Source: Microbispora amethystogenes
GTDB lineage: Bacteria > Actinomycetota > Actinomycetes > Streptosporangiales > Streptosporangiaceae
Assembly: GCF_016863015.1 (NCBI RefSeq)
Contig: NZ_BOOB01000009.1
Location: 352,308-416,307, forward strand
Length of the DNA stretch: 64,000 bases
Reading direction: 5' to 3'
A program made the translations under genes and the position numbers. Under the pieces are notes generated by a model. That model was not told the DNA's origin, made no database searches, and saw only the letters and a program-made list of their open reading frames with translations. Positions 10,443-19,918 of the stretch are shown one piece after another (the stretch's first letter is position 1; each line of letters starts with the position of its first letter).

Positions 10443-12442
10443 GGCGCCGCCCGAACCACATCTGGGTCCGGGGGGACCTCGCCCGGGACCGCGTGGCGGC
10501 GCTCCGCGCACTGGAGACGCCGCCCCCTCTGGCCCCCGTCGTCAACGGGCACCGCAGGCTGCGCGGTCCGTACACGATCGGCGGCGCGCTCCTGCGCGCC
10601 ATCGTTCCTGCCGCCCTGGAGCGTTCCCCGGGCCTGGTGGCGGACCACGACATCGAGATCCGCGCGGTCGCACCCAGCCTGCGCCCGCTGGTGCCGGCCC
10701 GCCGCCAGACCATCGAGGCCCGCCTGCCCGAGGACGAACGGATTCTCGTGCCCGCGCCGCGCCGTACGCTCAGGATCGCCAACGGGATCGCGGAGCTCGT
10801 CCGCGACCACCTCGCCGGGCCGCGCACGCTGCTGGCGGACAACCTGCACGAGGCAGACCCGGCGGACCGCGAGCTGCTGGGCGTCCTGGCCCGCCGGGTG
10901 CCCGATCTCACTCTCGCCCTGGGCTCCGCCGAGCCGGCGTGGGAGGGCATGCGGCCGGTGGAGGCGCGGCCCCTGGACGGGCCGCCGGACGACTACCTGG
11001 CCTCTGACTGCACTTCCGACGACCCCCGCGCCTACCGGGCGTACCTGTCGCTGACGGCGGAGGAGCGGGCGCGACGGCACGACCTGAGGGCGGCCGAGCT
11101 CGGCGCCGGCGCCGAGTCGGCGGAGAGCGCGCTCGGCGCGGTGCCCTACCACCTGGAGCACGGCGGCGACCCGGACGCCGCCACGCGGGCGCTGTGGGCG
11201 GCGGTGGACCACTGCGTCGCCGAGGGCTTCCTGCACGCGGTCGTGGAGCTGGGCTCGCGCGGGCTGCGGCTCTGCGAGCCGGGGTCCGAACCGTGGTGGC
11301 GCTTCGTCCATCGCACCGCGACGGCGCTGGCCGGGCTGGGACGGCGCGAGCAGGCGCAGGAGCTGTACGACCAGGCGCGGAGGGTCAGCGTCGATCCGGT
11401 CGTGCACGCCGCCGCGGCGTACGGCACGGCGATGCTGGACGCCCGGGAACGTGACCCGGCGCGACGCGACCTGCCGAGGGCCAGGGCGTGGATCAACGAG
11501 GCGATCGCGATCTCGACGCTGCTGCCCGACCGGCGGGAGCGGGCGTTCAAGCTCGGCTTCGACCAGAACGGCCGGGCGCTCGTCGAGCTGCGCGAGGGGC
11601 GGCTCGACGCGGCGCTCGGCCTGGTCGAGTCGGCCCTCGACCTGGCCCGGTGCGACCTCCCGCCGGACGCTCACTCCCAGCACCGGATGGTCCTGCACGC
11701 CAACCGCGCGCAGCTCCTCGCGCGCCTGGGCCGCCGGCGGGAGGCGCTGGCCGACTTCGACGCCGCCATCGGGATCGACCCGGCCTTCCCCGACCACTAC
11801 CTGGACCGGGGAAACCTGCTGCTGGAGATGGGGCGGACCGAGGCGGCGCTGGCCGACTACGAGACCGCGATGCGGGTCAGCCCGCCGCTGCCCGAGGCCT
11901 ACTACAACCGGGCGGAGCTGCGCCTCGCCGCCGGAGACCTGGACGGCGCGCGGGCCGACCTCGGCCACGTGCTCGACCTCGACCCCGGCTGGCTCGACGC
12001 GTACGTCAACCGGGCCGGGATCCTGGAGATGCTCGGCGAGCACGAGGCCGCCCGGCGCGACGTGGAGGCGGGGCTGGCCCTGGACCCCGGCAACGCGCAC
12101 CTGCACGGCGTGCTGGGGCAGCTCGAGACGGCGGCGGGACGGTACGCCGAGGCGGGGCTCGCGTTCGACGCGGCGCTGGCCGCCGACGCCGGCCTGGCCT
12201 CGGCCTGGGCCAACCGGGCGACCCTGCGCTTCGCGACCGGCGACGCCCCGGGAGCGGTGGAGGACCTGACCCGGGCGATCGAGCTGGGGGAGGACGCCGC
12301 CCTCTACTTCAACCGTGCGACCGCCCTGGACGCGCTCGGCCGCCGCGTCGAGGCGCTGCTCGACCTCCGCCGCGCGCTGGCCCTCGCCCCCGGCGACCCC
12401 GACGTACGCGCGGCCCTGGAGCGCCACGAGAAGGAGAGCTGA
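10439..12442 (+). CDS. STAND-like protein with degenerate ATPase domain and TPR array
   Basis: A 667-residue protein translated by coupling from the small peptide gene. Residues about 38-150 look like a STAND/AAA NTPase that has lost its P-loop: the Walker A position reads GPYTIGGALL (43-52), without GK(S/T). The Walker B region remains recognisable (TLLADNLHEAD, 130-140; compare the LuxR-type DDLHWAD). After a helical middle, about seven canonical 34-residue TPRs run from about 415 to 660 (repeating NRA...LGR..EAL.D...A...DP). TPRs bind peptides or proteins, so the encoded peptide is an obvious candidate ligand. It has no DNA-binding or catalytic domain and no membrane segment. Confidence 0.8.
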   Translation: MRRRPNHIWVRGDLARDRVAALRALETPPPLAPVVNGHRRLRGPYTIGGALLRAIVPAALERSPGLVADHDIEIRAVAPSLRPLVPARRQTIEARLPEDERILVPAPRRTLRIANGIAELVRDHLAGPRTLLADNLHEADPADRELLGVLARRVPDLTLALGSAEPAWEGMRPVEARPLDGPPDDYLASDCTSDDPRAYRAYLSLTAEERARRHDLRAAELGAGAESAESALGAVPYHLEHGGDPDAATRALWAAVDHCVAEGFLHAVVELGSRGLRLCEPGSEPWWRFVHRTATALAGLGRREQAQELYDQARRVSVDPVVHAAAAYGTAMLDARERDPARRDLPRARAWINEAIAISTLLPDRRERAFKLGFDQNGRALVELREGRLDAALGLVESALDLARCDLPPDAHSQHRMVLHANRAQLLARLGRRREALADFDAAIGIDPAFPDHYLDRGNLLLEMGRTEAALADYETAMRVSPPLPEAYYNRAELRLAAGDLDGARADLGHVLDLDPGWLDAYVNRAGILEMLGEHEAARRDVEAGLALDPGNAHLHGVLGQLETAAGRYAEAGLAFDAALAADAGLASAWANRATLRFATGDAPGAVEDLTRAIELGEDAALYFNRATALDALGRRVEALLDLRRALALAPGDPDVRAALERHEKES

Positions 12443-12470
12443 CCCCGGGCCCCCGGCCGGGCCGGGCGGG

Positions 12471-12932
12471 TCAGGGCGCGGTCGCGAGCAGGCGGTCGAT
12501 GATTTCGGGCAGCTCCAGCGGGTCGAGCGGCTCGGGCAGGGCGGAGAGGGCGGAGATCTCGTGCCAGGCCAGGCCCAGGAGGGCGCCGCTCTCCTCCTCG
12601 GTCAGCTCGGCCGAGGCCACGGGCGGCGCCACGCCGAACCGGGCGAGATAGAAGCGCTCGGTCTTCACGTAGTGCCGGCCGAGCCAGTGGAAGTCCCGGT
12701 GCACCGGCACCCACCGGTCCTGTACGGCCTCGCCGGGCAGGCCGGTCTCCTCCCACAGCTCCCGGCGGGCCGCCTGGAGCGGCGACTCGCCGGGCTCGAT
12801 GCCGCCGCCCGGGGGCTCCCAGAACGTCCGGCCGGCGAGCGGGTCGTGCCAGCGCATCAGCAGCACCCGCGACCGGTCGTCCACGCACACCACCCGCGCG
12901 GCCGGCCGGTCGTCCGTCGTCGCCGTCTCCAC
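12471..12932 (-). CDS. Nudix hydrolase
   Basis: A 153-residue Nudix-fold pyrophosphohydrolase with a GTG start. The Nudix box is intact: GGGIEPGES...ARRELWEETGL, matching Gx5Ex7REUxEExGU, with the Glu residues that bind Mg2+ or Mn2+. The substrate is not identifiable; the family cleaves nucleoside diphosphates linked to other groups. It is convergent with the TPR gene (28 nt apart) and divergent from purU. Confidence 0.92.
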   Translation of the reverse strand: METATTDDRPAARVVCVDDRSRVLLMRWHDPLAGRTFWEPPGGGIEPGESPLQAARRELWEETGLPGEAVQDRWVPVHRDFHWLGRHYVKTERFYLARFGVAPPVASAELTEEESGALLGLAWHEISALSALPEPLDPLELPEIIDRLLATAP

Positions 12933-13006
12933 GTGCCCTCACCTTCCGGGTGACTGCCCCTACCCTGGAACCCGGTACCGACTTCCCTCTGAGGATCTGA
13001 CTGAGC

Positions 13007-13855
13007 ATGAGCGCTGATTACGTGCTGACCCTGTCCTGCCCGGACCGGCCCGGAGTGGTCGCGGCCGTGTCGGGGCTGCTGGCCCGCCGGGGCTGCAACA
13101 TCATCGAGAGCCAGCAGTTCGGCGACCCCGTCGCGGAGCGGTTCTTCATGCGGGTGCAGTTCGCCGGCGAGCCCGCGATCGACGAACTGCGGGCGGAGTT
13201 CGCCGCGCTCGCCCCCGAGTTCGCCATGGACTTCCAGCTCTTCGATCTCGCGGTGCGCACACGGGCGCTGGTGCTGGTCAGCCGGTTCGACCACTGCCTC
13301 AACGACCTGCTCTACCGGGTGCGCTCGGGCCTGCTGCCGATCGAGATCGCGGGTGTCGCGTCCAACCATCCCGACCTGCGCCCGCTCACCCAGTCGTACG
13401 GGGTGGACTACCACCACCTGCCGGTCACGCCGGAGACCAAGCCGCGGCAGGAGGCGGAGATCCTCACCCTCGTCGACCACTACCAGGCCGACGTGGTCGT
13501 GCTGGCGCGGTACATGCAGGTGCTCTCCGAGGAGCTGTGCGCCAAGCTCGCGGGCCGGATGATCAATATTCACCATTCGTTCCTGCCGTCCTTCAAGGGC
13601 GCCAAGCCGTACCACCAGGCGTACTCGCGCGGGGTGAAGCTGATCGGCGCCACGGCGCACTATGTGACGCCCGTCCTGGACGAGGGGCCGATCATCGAGC
13701 AGGAGGTCGCCCGGGTGAACCACACCCACTCCCCGGAGGACCTCGCCGCGATCGGCCGCGACCTCGAATGCCAGGCGCTGGCCCGGGCCGTCCGCTGGCA
13801 CGCGGAGCACCGCGTGCTGCTGGACGGCCACAAGACCGTCATCTTCCCGCGTTAG
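13007..13855 (+). CDS. purU: Formyltetrahydrofolate deformylase PurU
   Basis: A 282-residue enzyme hydrolysing 10-formyl-THF to formate and THF, which supplies formate and balances one-carbon pools. It has an N-terminal ACT domain (CPDRPGVVAAVSGLLARRG) and a C-terminal formyltransferase domain with the catalytic segment INIHHSFLPSFKG and GATAHYV. The length is normal for the family. The ATG at 13007 follows a short GAGGATC leader. Its stop codon overlaps the stop of the convergent prolyl oligopeptidase gene. Confidence 0.97.
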   Translation: MSADYVLTLSCPDRPGVVAAVSGLLARRGCNIIESQQFGDPVAERFFMRVQFAGEPAIDELRAEFAALAPEFAMDFQLFDLAVRTRALVLVSRFDHCLNDLLYRVRSGLLPIEIAGVASNHPDLRPLTQSYGVDYHHLPVTPETKPRQEAEILTLVDHYQADVVVLARYMQVLSEELCAKLAGRMINIHHSFLPSFKGAKPYHQAYSRGVKLIGATAHYVTPVLDEGPIIEQEVARVNHTHSPEDLAAIGRDLECQALARAVRWHAEHRVLLDGHKTVIFPR

Positions 13856-15915
13856 GACAGCTTCAGGCCGGTGTGCCGGGCCAGGAACGCGAGCTGGTCG
13901 GCCACGAGCTCGACCGACCTGCTCACGGCCCTGGCGCCATGCCCGACCTCGGTCTCGTTACGAAGCAGGATCGGCCGGTCGCCCGCCTGGGCGTGCTGCA
14001 GGGCCGCGGCCATCTTCCAGGCGTGCAGAGGGTGGACCCGGGTGTCGGAGCCGAACACCGCGAACAGCGTGGCCGGGTACGACACCCCCTCCCGCACGTG
14101 GTGGTACGGCGAGTAGCTCCACAGCCAGGCGAACTCCTCCGGCACGTCGGCCGAGCCGTACTCGACGTTCCAGGTCGCCCCGAGCCCGAACCTCTCGTAG
14201 CGGATCATGTCGAGCAGGGGCGCCGAGCAGACGACGGCCGCGTACAGGTCGGGGCGCTGGGTGAGCGCGGCGCCGACGAGCAGGCCGCCGTTGGAGCCGC
14301 CGGAGATGGCGAGCCGGTCCTGGCTGGTCACCCCGGTGGCGATGAGGTGCTCGGCGGCGGCGTGCAGGTCGTCGAAGACGTTCTGCTTCTTGCCCAGCAT
14401 CCCGTCCCGGTGCCACTGCTCGCCCTCCTCGCCGCCGCCGCGCAGCTGGGCGACGGCGTAGACGCCGCCCGCCTCGACCCAGGCGAGGGTGGTGGCCGAG
14501 AAGCCGGGGTTCATCGGCACGCCGAAGCCGCCGTAGCCGTACAGGATCGTGGGACGCGGCCCGGAGCCGGGGCGCGAGGTGACCAGCATGCGCACCTCGG
14601 TGCCGTCCTTGGACCGGTAGACGACCTGTTCGGTCGTCGCCTCGGGCACCTCCACCGAGCCCGGGGGCGCCTCCCAGAGCGTCGTCTCGCCGGTGAGCGC
14701 GTCGTACCGGAAGATCGCGGTGGGGGTGATGTCGTCGGTGTAGCTGAACCAGGCCTCGTGCCCGCCCTCGGGACGTTCCAGGATCCCGCCGACGGACCCC
14801 AGCCCCGGCAGGGGGACGTCGCCGATCCGCTCGCCGCTCTCCAGAGCGTGGAGGGAGATCTCGCCGATCGCGTGGCGCGTCCAGCCGACGAGCAGGACGG
14901 GCTCGGGCATGTCGTCGAGGATCGCGAAGTCGGACAGCACCGCCTCCGGGTCCTCGGGGACCAGGTCGCGCCAGTGCTCGGGGCCGGGCGTGTCCGGTGA
15001 GGTGACGCAGACACGGCCGCGCGGCGCGCCGAGGTCGGTGAAGACGTAGAGCCGGCCGTCGCGGCCGAAGTGGAGCCCGGTCTGGGCGTCGACGTCCTGC
15101 TGTACGGCGACCAGTTCCGGCGCCTCCGGCGAGGACGCGGCGAGGTCGGCCACCCACAGGTCGTTGCGCGGTGCCGTGCCGCGGGAGGCGGAGATCGACA
15201 GCCGGCGGCCGTCGAGGGAGACCGACACCCCGTAGTAGTTGGTCTTCTCCAGGCCCTCGCCGAAGATCATCACATCGTCGTCGGGGGACGTGCCGACGCG
15301 GTGCAGGTAGATCCGCCGGTGGAACTGCTCCTCACCGGCCGGGACCTCCGACGGCGCGAGCCTGCGCACGTAGTAGTACGCCTCGCCGCCGGGGATCCAG
15401 GCGACGGGGGAGTAGCGGCAGCGGTCGATCGGCCCCTCGACCCGCTCTCCGGTCGCCACGTCGACGACGTACAGGCGCGACTCCTCGTCGCCGCCCACGG
15501 AGATCTGGTACGCGAGCCGGTCGCCCTCCTTGCTCGGCTGGAAGGAGTCGAGGGTGGTCAGCCCCGAGGGATCGAGGACCGTGGGGTCGAGCAGGACGCG
15601 CTCGCCGGCCTCGTCCGCGACGTACAGGACCGGGTGCTCCTGCTCGGGAGAGCGGCGGGTGAAGAAGCGGCGCCCGCCGCGCCAGGACGGCGTGCCGACC
15701 GATCCCGACCGCAGCAGCTCCGCCACCCGGTCGCGGAAGTGGTCGCGCCCCTCAAGCTCGGCGGACCGGAACAGGGTCTCCTGCGCGTCCAGCCACTCCT
15801 TGACCTCCGGGGCGTCCGAATCCTCCAGCCAGCGGTAGGGATCGGGAACCGGCGTTCCGTGGAGGTCGTCGACGATGTCGTCACGGCGGGCGGACGGGTA
15901 CTGCGGTCGGCTCAT
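13852..15915 (-). CDS. Prolyl oligopeptidase family serine peptidase (S9)
   Basis: A 687-residue cytosolic peptidase. It begins with the family N-terminus ([17 protein letters not shown]), continues with a beta-propeller, and ends in an alpha/beta hydrolase domain with nucleophile SGGSNGGLL, an Asp after VFG (GSDTRVHP) and a His in EVGHGA. Family members cut after proline in short peptides. The start is ATG. No signal peptide is present. Confidence 0.95.
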   Translation of the reverse strand: MSRPQYPSARRDDIVDDLHGTPVPDPYRWLEDSDAPEVKEWLDAQETLFRSAELEGRDHFRDRVAELLRSGSVGTPSWRGGRRFFTRRSPEQEHPVLYVADEAGERVLLDPTVLDPSGLTTLDSFQPSKEGDRLAYQISVGGDEESRLYVVDVATGERVEGPIDRCRYSPVAWIPGGEAYYYVRRLAPSEVPAGEEQFHRRIYLHRVGTSPDDDVMIFGEGLEKTNYYGVSVSLDGRRLSISASRGTAPRNDLWVADLAASSPEAPELVAVQQDVDAQTGLHFGRDGRLYVFTDLGAPRGRVCVTSPDTPGPEHWRDLVPEDPEAVLSDFAILDDMPEPVLLVGWTRHAIGEISLHALESGERIGDVPLPGLGSVGGILERPEGGHEAWFSYTDDITPTAIFRYDALTGETTLWEAPPGSVEVPEATTEQVVYRSKDGTEVRMLVTSRPGSGPRPTILYGYGGFGVPMNPGFSATTLAWVEAGGVYAVAQLRGGGEEGEQWHRDGMLGKKQNVFDDLHAAAEHLIATGVTSQDRLAISGGSNGGLLVGAALTQRPDLYAAVVCSAPLLDMIRYERFGLGATWNVEYGSADVPEEFAWLWSYSPYHHVREGVSYPATLFAVFGSDTRVHPLHAWKMAAALQHAQAGDRPILLRNETEVGHGARAVSRSVELVADQLAFLARHTGLKLS

Positions 15916-16216
15916 TCTGGCACTTTAAATCAGGTGAGGGACTGGGGCGGTACATAGTCCGTACCCGGCCAAGACTGGAGTAAAGGGATGATCGGCTGGG
16001 CATAGAACCAGCAGGCGTTCCCGTCGTTCACCTCATCGACCCCGGTTATGGGGTGGCGGAGGGGCCGCCGAGAAGGCCACACTTTGGTGAAGGGCGGTGC
16101 CGTGGTGACGATCCGCTGGGCCGTCCGGCGGAGGTCCCTGTGACGGAAGCATCCGGGTCCCAACCAGCGGGGCCACAACCCAGGCGCACAGCCGAGGCTG
16201 CTGCGGAGGTCGGCTG
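15916..16216. other. Intergenic region between divergent genes
   Basis: A 301-bp region holding the divergent start regions of the oligopeptidase (-) and HNH (+) genes. I see only a weak 5-bp inverted repeat (GGTAC/GTACC near 15950) and the GGAGG ribosome site before 16217. No RNA gene or coding frame is convincing. Confidence 0.4.
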
Positions 16217-16726
16217 ATGCGCCAAGTCCTGCTCTTGAACGCCACGTACGAGCCGCTGACCACGCTGTCCCTGCACCGGGCGGTCATCCTGGTGCTGAGA
16301 GAGAAGGCGGACGTCGTCCACCGGGACGGCCGGGGAGCGGTGCTCCGATCGGCCACCCGCACGCTCGACGTTCCCTCGGTGATCCGGCTGCGGCGCTACG
16401 TCCGCATCCCGTACCGGACGCGCATCCCGCTCACCCGGGCCGCGCTGATGCGACGGGACAACTTCCGCTGCGCCTACTGCGGCCAGCGGGCCGAGACGAT
16501 CGACCACGTGATCCCGCGCTCCAAGGGAGGCCCCCACACCTGGGAGAACTGCGTCGCCTCGTGCATGCCGTGCAACCACCGCAAGGCCGACCGGCTGCTG
16601 GAGGAGCTGGGGTGGGCGCTGCGCGTGGCCCCGGCGGTGCCGCACGGCGCGCACTGGCGGCTCATCGGCGCGCAGCTCGACGGAGATCCGCAGTGGGCGC
16701 CCTACCTGGTGGAGACGGCGGCGTAA
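16217..16726 (+). CDS. HNH endonuclease-family protein
   Basis: A 169-residue protein found singly in actinobacterial chromosomes. The C-terminal half has the HNH fold with structural zinc: FRCAYCG, then ETIDHVIPRSKGG, ENCVASCMPCNHRK. The CxxC pair, the Asp-His dyad, Asn and final His are all present. The N-terminal half (LLLNATYEPL) is a conserved feature of this subgroup. GGAGG lies 7 nt before the ATG. The in vivo role (DNA repair or defence) is unknown. The next gene starts 7 nt later. Confidence 0.92.
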   Translation: MRQVLLLNATYEPLTTLSLHRAVILVLREKADVVHRDGRGAVLRSATRTLDVPSVIRLRRYVRIPYRTRIPLTRAALMRRDNFRCAYCGQRAETIDHVIPRSKGGPHTWENCVASCMPCNHRKADRLLEELGWALRVAPAVPHGAHWRLIGAQLDGDPQWAPYLVETAA

Positions 16727-16733
16727 CAGCGTC

Positions 16734-17552
16734 ATGACGTGGACGATCACCTCCGGAGTGGAGGAGTACGCCGCGGCGGCCGAGCCCTGGCTGTTGCGTG
16801 ATCCCGTCCGCAACACGGTCATGCTGACCGTGTTGCGCGGGATCCGCACCGGCCAGTTCGCCGACGACCTCCTCATGGGCTGGCTGACCGGCGAGGAGGG
16901 CGAGGTCGCCGGCGCCTTCAGCCACACGCCACCGCGTCCGCTGGTGCTCGGGGACGTGCCGCCCGGCGCGCTCCCCGCGCTGGCGGCCGCGCTCATCGAG
17001 CGGGACCGGGAGATCGCGGGCGTGACCGGTCCGGTCGACGCCGCGGAGACCTTCGCGGGGGCGTGGTGGCGCCCGGCGACCGGCCGCACGGCGCAGCGCC
17101 TCTACCGGCTCGGCGCCCTGCGGCCTCCTTCCGCGAAGGGAAAGCCGAGGATCGCCGGGCCGGACGACCTGCCGCTCGCCGTACGGTTCTTCCGCGAGTT
17201 CCAGGAGGAGGCGCACGTCGAGCGCACCGCCGATCCCACCCCGGTCGTCGCCGCCCGCCTCAACCGGGACGAACTGCTGTGGTGGGAGGACGACGACCGG
17301 CCGGTGTCGATCGCCGGGGTGTCCGCCCCGATCGCCGGCATGTCCCGCATCGGGCCCGTCTACACCCCGCCCGAGCTACGCGGCCGTGGGTACGGCAGCG
17401 CCGTCACCCACGCGGCCACCAGGAAGGCGCTCGACGAGGGAGCCACCGAGGTGCTGTTGTTCACCGACCTGGGCAACCCGACGTCGAACTCCGTCTACCA
17501 GCGGCTCGGCTACCGGCCCATCGCGGACTACGTCACCGTCCACTTCGAGTGA
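16734..17552 (+). CDS. GNAT-family N-acetyltransferase (two-lobed)
   Basis: A 272-residue GNAT protein. The C-terminal half carries motif A: IGPVYTPPELRGRGYGSAVT with the acetyl-CoA loop, followed by VLLFTDLGNPTSNSVYQRLGY. The N-terminal half is a second, diverged lobe, as in other long actinobacterial GNATs. The gene starts 7 nt after the HNH stop, suggesting an operon. The acceptor substrate is unknown. Confidence 0.88.
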   Translation: MTWTITSGVEEYAAAAEPWLLRDPVRNTVMLTVLRGIRTGQFADDLLMGWLTGEEGEVAGAFSHTPPRPLVLGDVPPGALPALAAALIERDREIAGVTGPVDAAETFAGAWWRPATGRTAQRLYRLGALRPPSAKGKPRIAGPDDLPLAVRFFREFQEEAHVERTADPTPVVAARLNRDELLWWEDDDRPVSIAGVSAPIAGMSRIGPVYTPPELRGRGYGSAVTHAATRKALDEGATEVLLFTDLGNPTSNSVYQRLGYRPIADYVTVHFE

Positions 17553-17589
17553 GGCGCCCGCCGCCGCGGATCGGCCGTACCCTGGACGC

Positions 17590-17805
17590 ATGCCTCGCTA
17601 TGACTACCGTTGCCGCGCGTGCGGATCGACGTTCGAGCTCAACCGCCCCATGGCCGAGGCCGGCGACCCGGCGGCCTGCCCCTCCGGCCACGACGACACC
17701 GTGAAGCTGCTGTCCACCGTCGCGGTCACCGGCAAGGCGTCCGGGGCCCCCGCCGCCCGTCCGGCGGGCGGCGGCTGCTGTGGTGGAGGGTGCTGCGGGG
17801 GATAG
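17590..17805 (+). CDS. FmdB-type zinc-ribbon protein
   Basis: A 71-residue protein. The N-terminus MPRYDYRCRACG has the FmdB zinc-ribbon start, with a second pair replaced by Cys-His (AACPSGHDD). The middle is Ala/Gly-rich and the tail is a double-Cys cluster (GGGCCGGGCCGG). FmdB ribbons are putative regulators, but their function is mostly unknown. The ATG lies 37 nt after the GNAT stop, and a strong terminator follows. Confidence 0.85.
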   Translation: MPRYDYRCRACGSTFELNRPMAEAGDPAACPSGHDDTVKLLSTVAVTGKASGAPAARPAGGGCCGGGCCGG

Positions 17806-17826
17806 CCCCGAGCCGGACTTGAGTCC

Positions 17827-17871
17827 CGGACGGCCCGCAGGTGTGTGCTGTGCACGCCTGCGGGCCGTCCG
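17827..17871 (+). terminator. Strong terminator after the HNH-GNAT-FmdB unit
   Basis: A perfect 15-bp inverted repeat (17827-17841 with 17857-17871), extendable to about 20 bp with two G-T pairs. It lies 22 nt after the FmdB-like stop. There is no U-tract. Confidence 0.85.
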
Positions 17872-17937
17872 CGTTCCACGGGCCGGAGAGCGCATGGGGG
17901 TCGGCCGATGCGGCTTTGTCCATGACAGGGCGGACTT

Positions 17938-17966
17938 TTGACTGCCAAACATAAAGTCTGTGTTAA
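17938..17966 (+). promoter_or_regulatory. Sigma70-type promoter for the secreted hydrolase
   Basis: TTGACT (17938-17943), 17-nt spacer, TGTTAA (17961-17966), in a locally AT-rich stretch. It sits about 95-105 nt upstream of the likely start of the secreted hydrolase, leaving room for a leader. AGTCT/AGACT flank the -10 box as a small inverted repeat. Confidence 0.65.
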
Positions 17967-18061
17967 GCAAGACTATCTTTCGACTTTCCCGGAAGTTAGT
18001 CTCTGCCTCAGAGACACCCCCGGCGCGGGCGCTCCGCCCGCGCAGCCTCTCTCTCAGCGAG

Positions 18062-19834
18062 GTGACGTTCTTGCCTGCCCTCCTTCCTCCTCTTCGGAAC
18101 GTCCGCAGAAGCCTGATCGCGCTCGGTCTCGCCGGCGCGCTGACCATCCCCCTCTGCGCTCCGGCGAGCGCGACAGGCCCCGGCGGGCCACCTGGCGGTC
18201 CTCCCGCGGGCGGCCCCGCCGCGCCCCGCCCGTCCACGGCGACCGGCGAGAACGTCGCGAACCCGGTGCTCACGGGACCGATCGCGAACACCTCTCCGGT
18301 CGGGAGCGCCCAGCACGGGTATCCGTTCCTCGCCACCGACGTCGACCTCAGATCGGCGGGCTACGTCGAGCAGGAGTTCTTCGTCTCCGGCACGGCGACG
18401 CGCTACGCGACGCGCGGCACCGACACGGCGACCGTGGTCAGCACCGGCAACCCGTACCGCACCCGCCTCGTCGTGCGCCGCCCGGCCGACGCCCGCGCGT
18501 TCAACGGCGTCGTGATCGCCGAGTGGTACAACGTGAGCAACCAGTGGGACCAGGAGGTCGACTGGTTCCAGTCCCACGAGCACCTGATCCGGGAGGGGTA
18601 CGCCTGGGTCGGCGTCTCCGCGCAGCGCGCCGGAGTGCACTCCGCGACCGGACTCAAGGCGTGGAGCCCGGCCCGCTACGGGACGCTGGACGTGACCGCG
18701 GGCGGGACGGTCAACGACGACAGCCTGTCCTACGACATCTTCAGCCAGGCCGTGAAGGCCGTCCGCGGCGCCACCGGCAAGAAGGGACCGCTCGGCGAGC
18801 TTCCCCGGCCGCGCTACGTGATCGCGACCGGCCACTCGCAGTCGGCCGGCCGTCTGGCGAACTACTACAACGCGGTCCAGCCGCTCGCGAACGTGCTCGA
18901 CGCGGTCGTGCTACACGGCGGAGGGGGCGTGCTCCGCACCGACCTGCCGACGCCGGTGTTCCGCGTCAACTCCGAGGGCGACGTGAGCGGCGGCATCCTG
19001 CCGGCGGCCGCCCGTGCCCAGGCCGACTCGGCGATCCTGCGCAGCTGGGAGGTGGCCGGGGCGTCACACGGCGACTGGAAGCTCATCCGGGACTACGGCC
19101 CGCTGCGCAAGCGGGACATCGGCAGCTATCCCGGTGGCTATCCGGGTGAGCCGCAGACGTGCGCGCTGCCCTCGCTGTCCCGCATCCCCCAGCACATGGT
19201 GCAGAACGCGGCGTACGACCACACGCTCGCCTGGATCGCCTACGGCGTGCTGCCTCCGGCGGCACCCAAGATCCAGATGACCGACGCGGTCCCGCCGGCG
19301 ATCGCCCGCGACTCCCTCGGTCTCGCGCTCGGCGGCATCCGCCTCGCGCAGCAGGAGGCGCCGCTGCGGATCAACACCGGCACCAACACCGGCCCGGGCT
19401 TCTGCTTCCTCGACGGCAGCTCACTGCCGCTGACCGGCGCGCAACTCGCCCAGCTCTACCCGGCCCCGCGGTCGTACGCCGACAAGGTGGTGGCGACGAC
19501 GCTCGCCGACGTCAGAGCCGGGTACATCTCGCGGTCGTTCGCCCGCGACCCCGCCTGGTACTCCGACATCCGCGACCTCATCGGCGAGTACGTCGCCTCC
19601 GGCGCCGTCACCGAGGCCGTCGGGGCGACACTGGAGGACCGTCTCCGGCACGCCGAACGGGCCGGCCTCGCCGGCGACGAGCCTCCCGCGATCGCCCACC
19701 TGCGGCAGCTCGCCGAGCGGGCGGGCAAGCAGATCACGGACGCCGCGGCGCGGGACGGCGTGGTGCGGGTGACCCTCGCGCTTGCCGACCTCCTCACCGA
19801 GGCCCGGAAGCTGGACCAGCCCAAGGGCCACTAG
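18062..19834 (+). CDS. Secreted alpha/beta hydrolase (Abhydrolase_10-like)
   Basis: A protein of about 590 residues. The N-terminus has a basic start (RNVRRS), a hydrophobic core (LIALGLAGALTIPL) and a likely signal-peptidase site after CAPASA, followed by a Gly/Pro-rich linker, so it is exported. The nucleophile elbow is ATGHSQSAGRLANYY, characteristic of the large hydrolase family annotated as 'alpha/beta hydrolase domain'. The start is uncertain: GTG at 18062, or TTG at 18071, which has a better-spaced GAGG. The GTG at 17960 overlaps the promoter -10 box and is unlikely. The substrate is unknown. Confidence 0.85.
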   Translation: MTFLPALLPPLRNVRRSLIALGLAGALTIPLCAPASATGPGGPPGGPPAGGPAAPRPSTATGENVANPVLTGPIANTSPVGSAQHGYPFLATDVDLRSAGYVEQEFFVSGTATRYATRGTDTATVVSTGNPYRTRLVVRRPADARAFNGVVIAEWYNVSNQWDQEVDWFQSHEHLIREGYAWVGVSAQRAGVHSATGLKAWSPARYGTLDVTAGGTVNDDSLSYDIFSQAVKAVRGATGKKGPLGELPRPRYVIATGHSQSAGRLANYYNAVQPLANVLDAVVLHGGGGVLRTDLPTPVFRVNSEGDVSGGILPAAARAQADSAILRSWEVAGASHGDWKLIRDYGPLRKRDIGSYPGGYPGEPQTCALPSLSRIPQHMVQNAAYDHTLAWIAYGVLPPAAPKIQMTDAVPPAIARDSLGLALGGIRLAQQEAPLRINTGTNTGPGFCFLDGSSLPLTGAQLAQLYPAPRSYADKVVATTLADVRAGYISRSFARDPAWYSDIRDLIGEYVASGAVTEAVGATLEDRLRHAERAGLAGDEPPAIAHLRQLAERAGKQITDAAARDGVVRVTLALADLLTEARKLDQPKGH

Positions 19835-19918
19835 ACATGCCCCTGATCCTCCGGCCCTGAGCCGGTAGTCCGGGCCGGAGGATCAGGCGACACGGTTCGA
19901 GGCGAGGAGCCGGACGGG

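Noticed and set aside
10365..12442. Known lanthipeptide or lasso cluster
   Set aside because: The peptide lacks Cys and the flanks have no LanB/C/M, lasso B/C, radical-SAM or YcaO gene.
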